From Synechococcus sp. ATX 2A4 (GTDB lineage Bacteria; Cyanobacteriota; Cyanobacteriia; PCC-6307; Cyanobiaceae), in assembly GCF_024346375.1 (NCBI RefSeq), contig NZ_JAGQCV010000006.1:1-64000 (forward strand): DNA of 64,000 bases, in the 5' to 3' direction. Position numbers and translations under genes: made by a program. The notes below the pieces were generated by a model. That model was not told the origin of the DNA. It saw nothing but the letters and a program-made list of their open reading frames with translations, and ran no database searches. Below, in pieces: positions 43,410 to 52,753 of the stretch; within the stretch, counting starts at the first letter, position 1; each line of letters opens with the position of its first letter.

Positions 43410-45098
43410 ATGACCCTCACCTCTCTTGATCCCGGCATCCTCAAGGCCTCCCACCCGGTGCCGGGGGCGCCGAACAACTGGAAGCGCTTCTTCAGCTTCA
43501 ACACCGATGCCAAGGTGATCGGCATCCAATACATCGTGACCTCCCTCTTTTTCCTGTTGGTGGGAGGGCTGTTGGCGATGATCATGCGTGGAGAACTGAT
43601 CACGCCTGAGGCGGATCTGGTGGATCGCACCGTGTACAACGCGCTCTACACGATGCATGGCACGATCATGCTGTTTCTGTTCATGTTTCCGGTGCTCAAC
43701 GGGCTCAACAACCTGTTGATCCCCTGCATGATCGGCGCCCCCGACATGGCCTTTCCGCGCCTCAATGCCGCCGCCTTCTGGCTGGTGCCAGTGTTCGGCG
43801 TGATTCTGATGGCCAGCTTCCTGGTGCCTGGTGGGCCGGCGGCCTCGGGCTGGTGGTCGTATCCACCGGTGAGCCTGCAGAACCCCCTGGGCCATCTGAT
43901 CAATGGCGAAGCGCTGTGGATCACGGCGGTGGCGCTTTCCGGCGTGTCGTCGATCATGGGGGCGGTGAACTTCGTCACCACGATCCTGCGCATGCGCGCC
44001 CCTGGCATGACCTTCTTCCGCATGCCGATCTTCTGCTGGACTGCCCTCTCCGCCCAGACGATCCAGCTGATCGGCCTGCCCGCCCTCACCGGCGGTGCCG
44101 TGATGCTGCTGTTTGATCTGGTGGCGGGCACCTCCTTCTATCGCCCGGAAGGGGGCGGCGACCCTGTGCTTTATCAGCACTTCTTCTGGTTCTATTCCCA
44201 CCCGGCGGTGTATGTGATCATCCTGCCGGTGTTCGGCATCTTCTCCGAACTGTTTCCCGTGCACGCCCGCAAGCCCCTGTTCGGCTACGTGTTCGTGGCG
44301 ATCGCTTCGCTGGTGATCGTGGGCCTCAGCCTGGTGGTGTGGGTGCACCACATGTTCCCCAGCGGCGTGCCCCAGTGGATGCGGGATCTGTTCATGGTGT
44401 CCACCATGCTGATCGCCGTTCCCACCGGCATCAAGGTGTTCGCCTGGCTCGGCACCCTGTGGGGCGGCAAGATCCAGCTGAACACACCAATGCTGTTTTC
44501 CCTCGGTGGCCTGTTCAACTTCGTGTTCGCCGGCGTCACCGGCATCATGCTGGCCACGGTTCCGGTGGATATTCACGTGAACAACACCTACTTCGTGGTG
44601 GGCCACTTTCACTATGTGATCTATGGCGCCGCCACCATGGGTGTGTACGCGGCGATCTATCACTGGTTTCCTAAATTTACCGGCCATATGTATTTCGAGG
44701 GGCTGGGGAAACTGCATTTCCTGCTCACCTTCGTGGGCACCAATCTCAACTTCTTCCCGATGCATCCACTCGGGCTGATGGGCATGCCCCGGCGCGTGTC
44801 GTCCTACGACCCCGAATTCGCCTTCTGGAACGTGATCGCCAGCCTCGGCGGCTTTCTGCTGGGGGTGTCGATCATTCCCTTCCTGCTCAACCTGGTGAGC
44901 TCCTGGGTGTGGGGGCCCAAGGCGCCAGCCAACCCCTGGAAGGCCATCGGCCTGGAGTGGCTGCTCCCCTCCCCTCCTCCCGCTGAAAACTTCGAAGACA
45001 ACGTTCCCACCGTGATCAGCGGCCCCTACGGCTACGGCACGGGCAAACCCCTGGTGGAGCACCAGGAGGCCTATGAACGTGCCCTGCAGGAGGCCTGA
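43410..45098 (+). CDS. ctaD: Heme-copper oxidase subunit I
   Basis: The 562-residue catalytic subunit with 12 or so helices. Ligands seen: His83 (YTMHGTIML, heme a), His264 and Tyr268 (WFYSHPAVYVII, CuB and the cross-linked Tyr), His313/314 (WVHHMF, CuB), His399 and His401 (VGHFHYVIYG, high-spin heme and low-spin heme), and Lys342 (TGIKVFAWLG, K channel). The usual HPEVY Glu is Ala here with the YSHP motif, the signature of A2-type oxidases. Start ATG 43410, five bases after the ctaC stop. Expected in the cytoplasmic or thylakoid membrane. Confidence 0.97.
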   Translation: MTLTSLDPGILKASHPVPGAPNNWKRFFSFNTDAKVIGIQYIVTSLFFLLVGGLLAMIMRGELITPEADLVDRTVYNALYTMHGTIMLFLFMFPVLNGLNNLLIPCMIGAPDMAFPRLNAAAFWLVPVFGVILMASFLVPGGPAASGWWSYPPVSLQNPLGHLINGEALWITAVALSGVSSIMGAVNFVTTILRMRAPGMTFFRMPIFCWTALSAQTIQLIGLPALTGGAVMLLFDLVAGTSFYRPEGGGDPVLYQHFFWFYSHPAVYVIILPVFGIFSELFPVHARKPLFGYVFVAIASLVIVGLSLVVWVHHMFPSGVPQWMRDLFMVSTMLIAVPTGIKVFAWLGTLWGGKIQLNTPMLFSLGGLFNFVFAGVTGIMLATVPVDIHVNNTYFVVGHFHYVIYGAATMGVYAAIYHWFPKFTGHMYFEGLGKLHFLLTFVGTNLNFFPMHPLGLMGMPRRVSSYDPEFAFWNVIASLGGFLLGVSIIPFLLNLVSSWVWGPKAPANPWKAIGLEWLLPSPPPAENFEDNVPTVISGPYGYGTGKPLVEHQEAYERALQEA

Positions 45099-45101
45099 AC
45101 C

Positions 45102-45710
45102 ATGACCACCCTTCCCACGGCCCCCCCCGGCCCCACCCCCACCCATGGCGAAGGCCATGCCAGCCATCCCAGCTACACGCTCACCGGGTTCATCATTTTT
45201 CTGTGCTCGGAGAGCGTCATCTTTCTGGCGTTCTTCGCCGCCTATGCCCTGCTGAAATCCACGGCCACCAGCTGGTTGCCGCCGGGTGTGGAGGGGCTGG
45301 AGTGGCGTACACCGCTGCAGTTCACGGTGGTGCTGGTGTCGAGCAGCGGCACGATTGCGGTGGCGGAGCATTTCCTTGGTAAAAAGCGCCTGTGGGCGTT
45401 CCGCGGCTTCCTGCTGCTCACGATGGCCATGGGCGCCCTGTTCCTCTATGGCCAGGCGAGCGAATGGAGCGGCCTTTCGTTCGGCTTCACCACAGGCACC
45501 TTCGGCAGTCTGTTCTATCTGCTCACTGGCTTTCACGGCCTGCATGTGGCCACCGGCATCCTGCTGATGGGGCTCATGCTGGGGCGCTCGTTTTACCCCG
45601 ATAACTATGAGAAAGGTGAACAGGGTGTCATCGCTGTCTCCCTGTTCTGGCACTTCGTTGATGTGATCTGGGTTCTGCTCTTTCTGCTGCTCTACGCCTG
45701 GCAAGCATGA
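45102..45710 (+). CDS. ctaE: Heme-copper oxidase subunit III
   Basis: A 202-residue subunit III with about five helices. Blocks: TGFIIFLCSESVIFLAFFAA, LQFTVVLVSSSGTIAVAEHF, YGQASEWSGLSFGFTTGTFG, LLTGFHGLHVATGILLMG, and WHFVDVIWVLLFLLLYAW, which are conserved in subunit III (HGxHVxxG and WHFVDxxW). ATG 45102 is preceded by AGGAGG. The gene starts three bases after ctaD and its stop overlaps the next start as ATGA. Confidence 0.96.
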   Translation: MTTLPTAPPGPTPTHGEGHASHPSYTLTGFIIFLCSESVIFLAFFAAYALLKSTATSWLPPGVEGLEWRTPLQFTVVLVSSSGTIAVAEHFLGKKRLWAFRGFLLLTMAMGALFLYGQASEWSGLSFGFTTGTFGSLFYLLTGFHGLHVATGILLMGLMLGRSFYPDNYEKGEQGVIAVSLFWHFVDVIWVLLFLLLYAWQA

Positions 45711-47221
45711 TCATTGATGACACCCACTACGACGTGATCGTCGTCGGCAGCGGCGCCGGTGGCGCCACCCTGGCCAGCGCTCTGGCGGCGAAGGGCCGCT
45801 CGGTGCTGCTGCTGGAGCGGGGCGCCGCCTTGCCTCGCGCAGATCAGAACGTGGCCGATGTGGACCTGTTCCGCAAAGACCGCTACCACCCCGGTGAGCA
45901 GTGGTTCGGCACCGACGGCGATCCCTTCTCGCCCCAGGCGGTGTATGCCCTGGGTGGCAATACCAAGATCTGGGGGGCGGTCCTGGAACGCATGCGGGAG
46001 CAGGAGTTCGGCCCAGTCCGCTATCAGGAAGCTGCCGCGCCCTCCTGGGGCCTCGACTACAGCAGCTTCGCCCCTTGGTACGACCGGGCTGAAGCCCTCT
46101 ACCGCGTGCATGGCCGCCAAGGCGTGGATCCCACCGAACCCAGCCGCTTCGCTGCCTACACCCGGGCGCCACGGCCGCTGGATCCGTTGCTGGAAGAGCT
46201 GCGCGAAGGCATCCGCCGCCAGTCGTGCCATCCCTACGACCTGCCGCTCAGCTGGTCGGAGGATCCGGTCGACCCCAGCGGCGACGCGGAGCTGTTCGGC
46301 GTCACCCCCGCGCTGGCGGGCGAGGCCACCAGCCTGCGCACCAACGCCAGGGTGAACCGCCTGCACGTGAACCCCAGCGGCACGGAGGTGCGTGGGGTGG
46401 AGGCGGAGATCGACGGCCAGAACTGGCTCTTTCGCGGCGATCAGGTGGTGCTGGCCGCCGGAGCGGTGAACACGGCGGTGATCCTGCTGCGCTCCGTCTC
46501 GGATCGCCATCCCGCCGGCCTGGCCAATGGCTCCGGCCAGGTGGGCCGCAACCTGATGAAGCCCCAGCTCACGGCGATCCTGCAGTTGGCGGCCCGCGCC
46601 AACTCCGGTGCTTACCCCCGCAGCCTCGGCGTCAACGACTACTACTGGGGCGACAAGAATGTGAGCTTCCCGCTGGGCCACATCGAGAGCGGCGGCGGCG
46701 TGCTGCAGGACACCCTGTTCGCCGAATCCCCCCCCGTGCTCTCGCTGGTGACCCGGCTGCTGCCCAATGCGGCGCTGCGGCAGCTGGCGGCCCGATCGGT
46801 GTGCTGGTGGGCGATGAGTGCGGTGCTGCCCGATGCGGCCAATGCGATCAGCCTGCGGCGCGACCGCATCCGCATCCACTACCTCCCCAACAATCTCGAA
46901 GCCCACGACCGGCTCGTGTACCGCTGGATCGACACCCTGCGGCGCACCGAGAAAGACCCGCTCACCCAGGTGGTGCGTCCCTCGCCGGTCCACCCCCGCG
47001 GCGAAGCCCCGCTGGCGGTGATGGGCTACGCCTGCGGCACCTGCCGCATGGGCAGTGACCCGGCCACCTCTGTGGTGGATCTGGAGGGGCGCAGCCATCA
47101 GGTGGCCAACCTCTGGTTGGCCGATGCCAGCGTTTTCCCCAGCTGCCCGTCGGTGTCGCCCGGCCTCACGGTGATCGCCAATGCCCTGCGCGTGGCGGAA
47201 AGCCTGGCGCACGCCTCCTAG
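45707..47221 (+). CDS. GMC family FAD oxidoreductase, in the oxidase operon
   Basis: A 504-residue flavoprotein. FAD-binding N-terminus VIVVGSGAGGATLASALAA and LLLERG; later YALGGNTKIWGAVL, QVVLAAGAVNTAVILLRS and the C-terminal GYACGTCRMGSDPATSVVD with LWLADASVFPSCP. In well-studied GMC oxidases the G-T-C-R-M-G block is preceded by a catalytic His (HxxGTCRMG); here that position is Tyr in YACGTCRMG, and the second His/Asn partner region reads SVSPGLTVI. No signal peptide is seen. Overlap with ctaE (ATGA) implies co-expression with the oxidase; a role in feeding electrons is an inference. Confidence 0.88.
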   Translation: MIIDDTHYDVIVVGSGAGGATLASALAAKGRSVLLLERGAALPRADQNVADVDLFRKDRYHPGEQWFGTDGDPFSPQAVYALGGNTKIWGAVLERMREQEFGPVRYQEAAAPSWGLDYSSFAPWYDRAEALYRVHGRQGVDPTEPSRFAAYTRAPRPLDPLLEELREGIRRQSCHPYDLPLSWSEDPVDPSGDAELFGVTPALAGEATSLRTNARVNRLHVNPSGTEVRGVEAEIDGQNWLFRGDQVVLAAGAVNTAVILLRSVSDRHPAGLANGSGQVGRNLMKPQLTAILQLAARANSGAYPRSLGVNDYYWGDKNVSFPLGHIESGGGVLQDTLFAESPPVLSLVTRLLPNAALRQLAARSVCWWAMSAVLPDAANAISLRRDRIRIHYLPNNLEAHDRLVYRWIDTLRRTEKDPLTQVVRPSPVHPRGEAPLAVMGYACGTCRMGSDPATSVVDLEGRSHQVANLWLADASVFPSCPSVSPGLTVIANALRVAESLAHAS

Positions 47222-47256
47222 GCTGGGTCACTGGGCTTTTGGAGTGGAGCCAGCTG

Positions 47257-47559
47257 ATGGCAGAACAGAACGGGTCTTCGCGCGGCGGCAGCACCATCCT
47301 GGCCAGCGCCATCGCCGGAGCTGTGCTGGGGGCGACCGGGCTGGCTTGGTGGCTGCTCAACGCCGCCGAACGCCGGCGGCTGGCCGAGCGTCAGCGCCGC
47401 CGCCTCACCCTGTCGCGCTTTCAGGATGGCCCCAGTGAAGGTGAGGGCTACGTCCGCCGCCCGCTGCTCGAAAAAGAGCTGCAGCACAAGGTGCAGGAGC
47501 TCAACCAGGCGATCGAAGACGTGCGCCGCCAGCTCGAGTGCCTCACCCCCGACAGCTGA
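47257..47559 (+). CDS. Conserved hypothetical, single membrane helix, 100 aa
   Basis: Starts MAEQNGSSRGGSTILASAI, has a helix AGAVLGATGLAWWLL, then a basic charged region NAAERRRLAERQRRRLTL, and a C-terminal coiled-coil-like segment KELQHKVQELNQAIEDVRRQ. It probably sits with the C-terminus in the cytoplasm. It follows the GMC gene by 35 bases and may belong to the same transcript. A GGAG lies just upstream of ATG 47257; TTG 47239 is an alternative. Confidence 0.7.
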   Translation: MAEQNGSSRGGSTILASAIAGAVLGATGLAWWLLNAAERRRLAERQRRRLTLSRFQDGPSEGEGYVRRPLLEKELQHKVQELNQAIEDVRRQLECLTPDS

Positions 47560-47766
47560 GCTGACGGCCGCCGCTCAGCCAGCGTGTCGTGGCCACGGTT
47601 TCGCCGCAAGCGTCCAGGGTCTCTCAGCAAGCGGCCAAGCTCAGGCAGCACGTCAGATGGCAGCGAGAGATCCCAGTTGCCGGCAGTGGCAACCGCCTGC
47701 CTCCTCCCCCCTTGAACCCTTTTCCTGTGGATCGGTAGGTTGCTCTCCGGTGTCCCCCTGGCTTCC

Positions 47767-49437
47767 ATGCTCCGTTCCGCCGCCATCACCGCAGGTGTCC
47801 AGCGTTCCCCCAACCGCGCCATGTTGCGGGCGGTGGGCTTTGGCGACGGCGACTTTGAGAAGCCGATCATCGGCATCGCCAACGGCTACAGCACGATCAC
47901 GCCCTGCAACATCGGCCTGAACGACCTGGCCCGGCGCGCCGAGCAAGCCGCCCGCTGTGCCGGTGCCATGCCCCAGATGTTCGGCACTATCACCGTCAGC
48001 GACGGCATCTCGATGGGCACCGAAGGGATGAAGTATTCGCTTGTGTCGCGGGAGGTGATCGCCGACTCGATCGAAACCGCCTGCAACGCCCAGAGCATGG
48101 ACGGCCTGCTGGCGATCGGCGGCTGCGACAAGAACATGCCCGGCGCCATGCTCGCCATGGCCCGCATGAACATCCCGGCGATCTTCGTGTATGGCGGCAC
48201 GATCAAGCCCGGCCGGCTCGGCCCCTGTGATCTCACCGTGGTGAGCGCCTTTGAGGCGGTGGGTCAGTTCTCCGGCGGCCGTATTGATGCGGAGGAGCTG
48301 CTGGCGATTGAGAAGAACGCCTGCCCCGGCGCCGGCAGCTGCGGCGGCATGTTCACTGCCAACACGATGAGCTCGGCTTTCGAAGCGATGGGCCTGAGCC
48401 TGCCTGGCAGTTCCACCATGGCGGCGGAAGATCCGGAGAAGGCGGAGAGTGCCGCCCGTTCGGCCGAGGTGCTGGTGCGCGCCATCGAGGCGAACATCCG
48501 CCCCCGTGACCTGATCACCCGCGAGGCGATCGAAAACGCAATCAGCGTGATCATGGCCGTCGGCGGCTCCACCAACTCGGTGCTGCACCTGCTGGCGATC
48601 GCCCGTACCGCCGAGGTGCCGCTCACCATCGATGACTTCGAAACCATCCGCCAGAGGGTGCCGGTGATCTGCGATCTCAAGCCCAGCGGCCGCTACGTGA
48701 CCGTGGATCTGCATAACGCCGGTGGCATCCCGCAGGTGATGAAGCTGCTGCTCGATGCCGGCCTGCTGCATGGCGATTGCGGCACGATCGAAGGGTGCAC
48801 CCTGCGCGAGGTGCTTGCCGATGTGCCCACTGAGCCCCCGGCCGATCAGGATGTGATCCGGCCCCTCTCCAATCCGCTCTATCCCAAGGGCCACCTGGCC
48901 ATCCTCAAGGGCAACCTGGCGGAAGAGGGGGCGGTGGCCAAGATCAGCGGCGTGAAGACCCCCGTGATCACCGGCCCAGCCCGCGTGTTCGAGAGCGAGG
49001 AAAGTGCCCTGGAGGCGATCCTGGCTGGCTCGGTGGGCGCCGGTGATGTGGTGGTGGTGCGTTACGAGGGCCCCGTGGGTGGCCCCGGCATGCGCGAGAT
49101 GCTCTCCCCCACCGCCGCGATCGTGGGCAAGGGGCTGGGGGAATCGGTGGCGCTGATCACCGATGGCCGCTTCAGCGGCGGCTCCTACGGCCTGGTGGTG
49201 GGCCATGTGGCGCCTGAGGCGGCCGTGGGCGGCACGATCGCACTGGTGGAAGAAGGCGACAGCATCACTGTCGACGCCCACCAACTGCTGATCCAGCTGA
49301 ACGTGGACGCGGCCGAGCTGCAGCGCCGCCGCTCCGCCTGGGTGGCCCCCGCCCCCCGCTACCGCACCGGCGTGCTGGGCAAGTACGCCCGTCTGGTGAG
49401 TAGCAGCAGCCTGGGCGCTGTCACCGATCCGGTCTAG
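47767..49437 (+). CDS. ilvD: Dihydroxy-acid dehydratase
   Basis: A 556-residue Fe-S enzyme that dehydrates 2,3-dihydroxy acids in valine and isoleucine synthesis. Blocks: [106 protein letters not shown] and [20 protein letters not shown]. The Cys of CDKNMPG and CGGM with the other Cys fit the cluster ligands. ATG 47767 is used; TTG 47740 would add nine residues. It overlaps the convergent hypothetical gene by four bases. Confidence 0.97.
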   Translation: MLRSAAITAGVQRSPNRAMLRAVGFGDGDFEKPIIGIANGYSTITPCNIGLNDLARRAEQAARCAGAMPQMFGTITVSDGISMGTEGMKYSLVSREVIADSIETACNAQSMDGLLAIGGCDKNMPGAMLAMARMNIPAIFVYGGTIKPGRLGPCDLTVVSAFEAVGQFSGGRIDAEELLAIEKNACPGAGSCGGMFTANTMSSAFEAMGLSLPGSSTMAAEDPEKAESAARSAEVLVRAIEANIRPRDLITREAIENAISVIMAVGGSTNSVLHLLAIARTAEVPLTIDDFETIRQRVPVICDLKPSGRYVTVDLHNAGGIPQVMKLLLDAGLLHGDCGTIEGCTLREVLADVPTEPPADQDVIRPLSNPLYPKGHLAILKGNLAEEGAVAKISGVKTPVITGPARVFESEESALEAILAGSVGAGDVVVVRYEGPVGGPGMREMLSPTAAIVGKGLGESVALITDGRFSGGSYGLVVGHVAPEAAVGGTIALVEEGDSITVDAHQLLIQLNVDAAELQRRRSAWVAPAPRYRTGVLGKYARLVSSSSLGAVTDPV

Positions 49438-49943
49438 GCCTGCCAGGGGTGCTCGTTGGCGGGGTCCCCGGCGTCTGCGGGTCCAGGAACGTCTGCGGGC
49501 ACAGCAATGTTTGTGGTGGAGGGGAGGCTGAGCAGGGCGCGCAGGCGCCGGGCCAGGGCCTCCAGGGGTGCACCGTCCGGCGGCCGCTCGGTGCGCAGCC
49601 CCGTCACCCCGTCCATCCAGACGGGGTGCTGGCCGTGCCAGAGCATCGGTTGCTCTGGTTGCTGCGGCCAGCTCAGCATCATGTGGAGGTCGTTGCCGCT
49701 GCGGTAGAGCTCCAGTTCGATGTCGTGCAGCGGCAGGCGCTCCCCGTCGATCCCCCGCGTCTGAAGGAGCAGGCAGCAGTCGCCAGGGTCGCCGGAGTCT
49801 TGACAGACGGAACCATCACTGCCTGAACCACCACTGCCGGAGCCATCACTGGCCATGGTGCCCACCACCGCATGGCGGTGCGGTTTGAGGCAGAGATCGG
49901 CGGCCGCGGCAATTCGCCGGCTGAGCTCATCGGCGGCGCTCAA
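49434..49943 (-). CDS. Conserved hypothetical protein, 169 aa
   Basis: A soluble protein with a Gly/Ser/Asp-repeat insertion near residues 30-50 ([14 protein letters not shown]), then [20 protein letters not shown] and [18 protein letters not shown]. It has no clear known domain. It overlaps the CIA30 gene upstream (ATGA) and is probably its operon partner. The repeat shows the high-GC replication slippage seen in several genes here. Confidence 0.65.
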   Translation of the reverse strand: MSAADELSRRIAAAADLCLKPHRHAVVGTMASDGSGSGGSGSDGSVCQDSGDPGDCCLLLQTRGIDGERLPLHDIELELYRSGNDLHMMLSWPQQPEQPMLWHGQHPVWMDGVTGLRTERPPDGAPLEALARRLRALLSLPSTTNIAVPADVPGPADAGDPANEHPWQA

Positions 49944-50518
49944 GGCACCGCTCGCACCGCCACCAGAGCCAGCTGCAGCGGGCCGGCCCGAAAGCCCGTA
50001 TTGAGTTGGCCGTTGTCGCCGAATTTGGAATGCAGCACCTGCAGGCGCGTGATCTTGGCGGGATCAAAGCGCAGCGGCAGGTTCAGCGGGCGGGCCCGCA
50101 CCGAGGCGCGCAGCTGAGCGAAGGGAATCTCCACCAGCTGGGGCGGTTGGTCGGGGTTGCTGATGCTGGTGTCGAATTCCGCCACCCAGCGCAGCCCGCC
50201 GGGGATCAGCTCCGTGAGGCCGGCCACGCCATCGGCGCAGGCCACGGCCAGCTTGTAGCGGCGACCGTCGCCGCGCAGTTCCAGCTGCAGGGCGCGGTAA
50301 GCGCCCAGGTTCAACGGCGGGGAGAACAGCGGCGAGCGACAACTCACGAAGCCACCGCCCTGCTCCACCACATCGGCCTCCAGCACCAGACCCTCCGGGC
50401 CGATGCGGCAGACGCCGCTGCTGCGGCCGCCCATGATCGTGTCGTTCAGGGCCAGCCAGCCGCTGAACCCATCGCCGCTCACCACCAGCAACGGTGCCAC
50501 CATGCCAGCCGGCTCCAT
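49940..50518 (-). CDS. CIA30-like protein (NADH dehydrogenase intermediate family)
   Basis: A 192-residue member of the CIA30 family: GWLALNDTIMGGRSSGVCRI, FVSCRSPLFSPPLNLGAYRA and KFGDNGQLNTGFRAGPLQLA. In eukaryotes CIA30/NDUFAF1 assists complex I assembly; in cyanobacteria the role is not established, and the same fold is a galactose-binding-like barrel. It starts at ATG 50518, overlapping the pgl stop as TGATG. Confidence 0.88.
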   Translation of the reverse strand: MEPAGMVAPLLVVSGDGFSGWLALNDTIMGGRSSGVCRIGPEGLVLEADVVEQGGGFVSCRSPLFSPPLNLGAYRALQLELRGDGRRYKLAVACADGVAGLTELIPGGLRWVAEFDTSISNPDQPPQLVEIPFAQLRASVRARPLNLPLRFDPAKITRLQVLHSKFGDNGQLNTGFRAGPLQLALVAVRAVP

Positions 50519-51252
50519 CACGGCTTCAAGCCTGCCGCAGCGGCGGGATCGGCGAGGATCAGCACGGTGCTGCGGGGTTTCACCAGGCGGGCAGGGGTGC
50601 GCACGGCCGGCTCGTTCGGATCAAGCAGGCGCTGCAGGGCCTGCTGCTTGCCGGCGCCGCTCACCAGAAACACCACCAGGCGCGCGGCACTCAGCACCGG
50701 TGCCGTGAGGGTCACCCGGGGCAGGCCCTTGCCTTCGCTGATCGTCACCGGGCGATCCACCACCGTGGTGGCGGCGGTGCCCGGAAACAGCGAGGCGGTG
50801 TGGCCGTCTTCGCCCAGACCCAGCAGCACCACATCCAGCACCGGCGGATCGCCGGGGCAGAGGCGAGCCAGCACGGCCGCGAAGGAGGCGGCGCTGGCTT
50901 CCGGTGTGTCCTGCTCGGTGGGCACGGGATGGAAGCAGGCCTGCCGGCCGGGGCCGGCGGCCAGCAGGGAGCGGCTCAGCAGCAGCGCATTGCTGGAGGG
51001 ATCATCGGCGGGCACCCAACGTTCATCCCCCAGCAGCACATCCACCCGGTTCCAGGGCAGATGGGCCGCGCCGAGATGGCGGTAGGCGGCCTCCGGCGTG
51101 GTGCCGCCGGCGAGGGCGATCTGGGCCCTCTCCCGCTCCGCCAGGGCCAGATCAATGGCGCTGGCGATCGTGGTGGCGGCGCATTCGGCCAGCTGCTCCT
51201 GTCCCCCAGGCACCACCTTGAGCTGATAAGTGGCCGCTGGGGTGTCCCCCAT
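50518..51252 (-). CDS. pgl: 6-phosphogluconolactonase
   Basis: Hydrolyses 6-phosphogluconolactone in the oxidative pentose phosphate pathway. The 244-residue protein has ERAQIALAGGTTPEAAYRHL, VDVLLGDERWVPADDPSSN, LDVVLLGLGEDGHTASLFPG and RVTLTAPVLSAARLVVFLVS. Its ATG overlaps the gnd stop by one base (TGATG), so gnd and pgl form one unit, as expected for successive steps. Confidence 0.96.
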   Translation of the reverse strand: MGDTPAATYQLKVVPGGQEQLAECAATTIASAIDLALAERERAQIALAGGTTPEAAYRHLGAAHLPWNRVDVLLGDERWVPADDPSSNALLLSRSLLAAGPGRQACFHPVPTEQDTPEASAASFAAVLARLCPGDPPVLDVVLLGLGEDGHTASLFPGTAATTVVDRPVTISEGKGLPRVTLTAPVLSAARLVVFLVSGAGKQQALQRLLDPNEPAVRTPARLVKPRSTVLILADPAAAAGLKP

Positions 51253-52667
51253 CAGAGCCACTCGGTGTGGAACGCACCATCGCGATCCACCCGTTGATAC
51301 GTGTGGGCGCCGAAGCAGTCACGCATGGCCTGCAGCAGGTTCTGGGGCAGGCGCGCGGTGCGGTAGCTGTCGATGTAATCGAGCGTGCTGCTCAGGCAGG
51401 GCACGGGAATGCCGGCCTGGGAGGCATCCGCCACCACCTGGCGCAGGCCCGGCAGGCGGCGGTTGATCTGTTCGGCGAACCAGGGGTCCACCATCAGGTT
51501 CACCAGGCCCGGGTTGGCGTTATAGGCGTCCTGGATGCGTTGCAGCAGGCGGGCGCGGATGATGCAACCCCCCTTCCAGATCTGGGCGATCGAGGAGAGG
51601 TGGAGGTTGTAGTTGTGCAGCTTGGAGGCTTCTACCAGCAGGGCCATGCCCTGGGCGTAGCTGGCGATGCAGGCGAGGATCACCGCATCGCGCAGCGGCG
51701 GCAGGCCAGCGGCGGGTTCGCCCAGGTCAACGGGATGGGGTGCCGGACCCGGCAGCACCGCTTCGGCCAGTACCCGTTCCGCCTTCATCGAGCTCATCAC
51801 CCGACCGTTGAGGGAGGCATAGATGGTGGGCACGGGCACGCCCATCTCCAGGGCGCTGATCACGGTCCAGAGGCCGGTGCCTTTCTGGCCGGCCACATCG
51901 AGGATCTTCTCGACCAGATCACCGCCATCCTCAGGATCGCGGGTGCGCAGGCACACCTCGGTGATCTCCACCAGATAGGAGGAGAGCTCCTCCAGCTGGT
52001 TCCAGCCGTCGAACACATCGGCCATGGCGAGGCCATCGAGGCCGGCTCCCCGCTTCATCAGGTCGTAGGCCTCCACCAGGATCTGCTCGATCCCGTACTC
52101 GATGCCGTTGTGCACCGTCTTGACGAAATGGCCGGCGCCACCGGGGCCGATGTAGGTGACGCAGGGGCCGTCTTCCACCTGGGCGGCCATCTTGGTGACC
52201 AGGCTCTCAATCGCGTCGTAGGCCGCCTTGGTGCCGCCGGGCATCATGCTCGGCCCCTCCAGGGCGCCCTTGGCGCCACCGGACACGCCCATGCCGATGT
52301 AGCCGAAGCTCTTGCTCTCCAGCTCCTTCACACGCCGCTCGGTGTCGGCGTAAAGGGAGTTGCCGCCATCGATCAGCAGATCGCCGTCCTCCAGATGGGG
52401 GGAGATGGCGGCGATGGTGTCGTCGATCGGCTGACCCGCCTTGATCATCATCAGGATGCGGCGGGGGCGCTCCAGGCTGGCCACAAACTCCTCAAGGGAG
52501 TGGGCTCCGATGATCTGAAGGCCGGCGCCGCGGCCGTTCAGGAACTCTTCCGTCTTCGCCCAGGTGCGGTTGTAGACGACGCTGGAGAAGCCGTTGCGTT
52601 CAGCGTTGAGGACCAGATTTTCGCCCATCACGCCCAGGCCGATCAGGCCGAAGTGCGCTTTGCTCAT
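51252..52667 (-). CDS. gnd: 6-phosphogluconate dehydrogenase, decarboxylating
   Basis: Makes ribulose 5-phosphate and NADPH from 6-phosphogluconate. The 471-residue protein starts AHFGLIGLGVMGENLVLNAE (NADP-binding), then DDTIAAISPHLEDGDLLIDG, GVSGGAKGALEGPSMMPGG, the active-site HFVKTVHNGIEYGIEQILVE, and DVAGQKGTGLWTVISALEMG. Together with pgl and the epimerase rpe on the other strand at 56.6 kb, it covers the oxidative branch and its entry to the Calvin cycle. Confidence 0.97.
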   Translation of the reverse strand: MSKAHFGLIGLGVMGENLVLNAERNGFSSVVYNRTWAKTEEFLNGRGAGLQIIGAHSLEEFVASLERPRRILMMIKAGQPIDDTIAAISPHLEDGDLLIDGGNSLYADTERRVKELESKSFGYIGMGVSGGAKGALEGPSMMPGGTKAAYDAIESLVTKMAAQVEDGPCVTYIGPGGAGHFVKTVHNGIEYGIEQILVEAYDLMKRGAGLDGLAMADVFDGWNQLEELSSYLVEITEVCLRTRDPEDGGDLVEKILDVAGQKGTGLWTVISALEMGVPVPTIYASLNGRVMSSMKAERVLAEAVLPGPAPHPVDLGEPAAGLPPLRDAVILACIASYAQGMALLVEASKLHNYNLHLSSIAQIWKGGCIIRARLLQRIQDAYNANPGLVNLMVDPWFAEQINRRLPGLRQVVADASQAGIPVPCLSSTLDYIDSYRTARLPQNLLQAMRDCFGAHTYQRVDRDGAFHTEWL

Positions 52668-52753
52668 GTGGGTTGGGCTGCAAACCTTTCCGAGCCAGTG
52701 TGCCCCTGCGACCTGCCTGCCGCTGCCGCCTGCGCGGCTGTGTCAGCAACCGC

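Noticed and set aside
43329-45704. 791-codon minus-strand open frame
   Set aside because: It lies opposite the cytochrome oxidase genes and is Gln/His/Arg rich with no known domain; a shadow of high-GC coding sequence.
47653-49284. 543-codon minus-strand open frame opposite ilvD
   Set aside because: His/Gly/Ala-rich shadow with no domain; ilvD motifs are plain on the plus strand.
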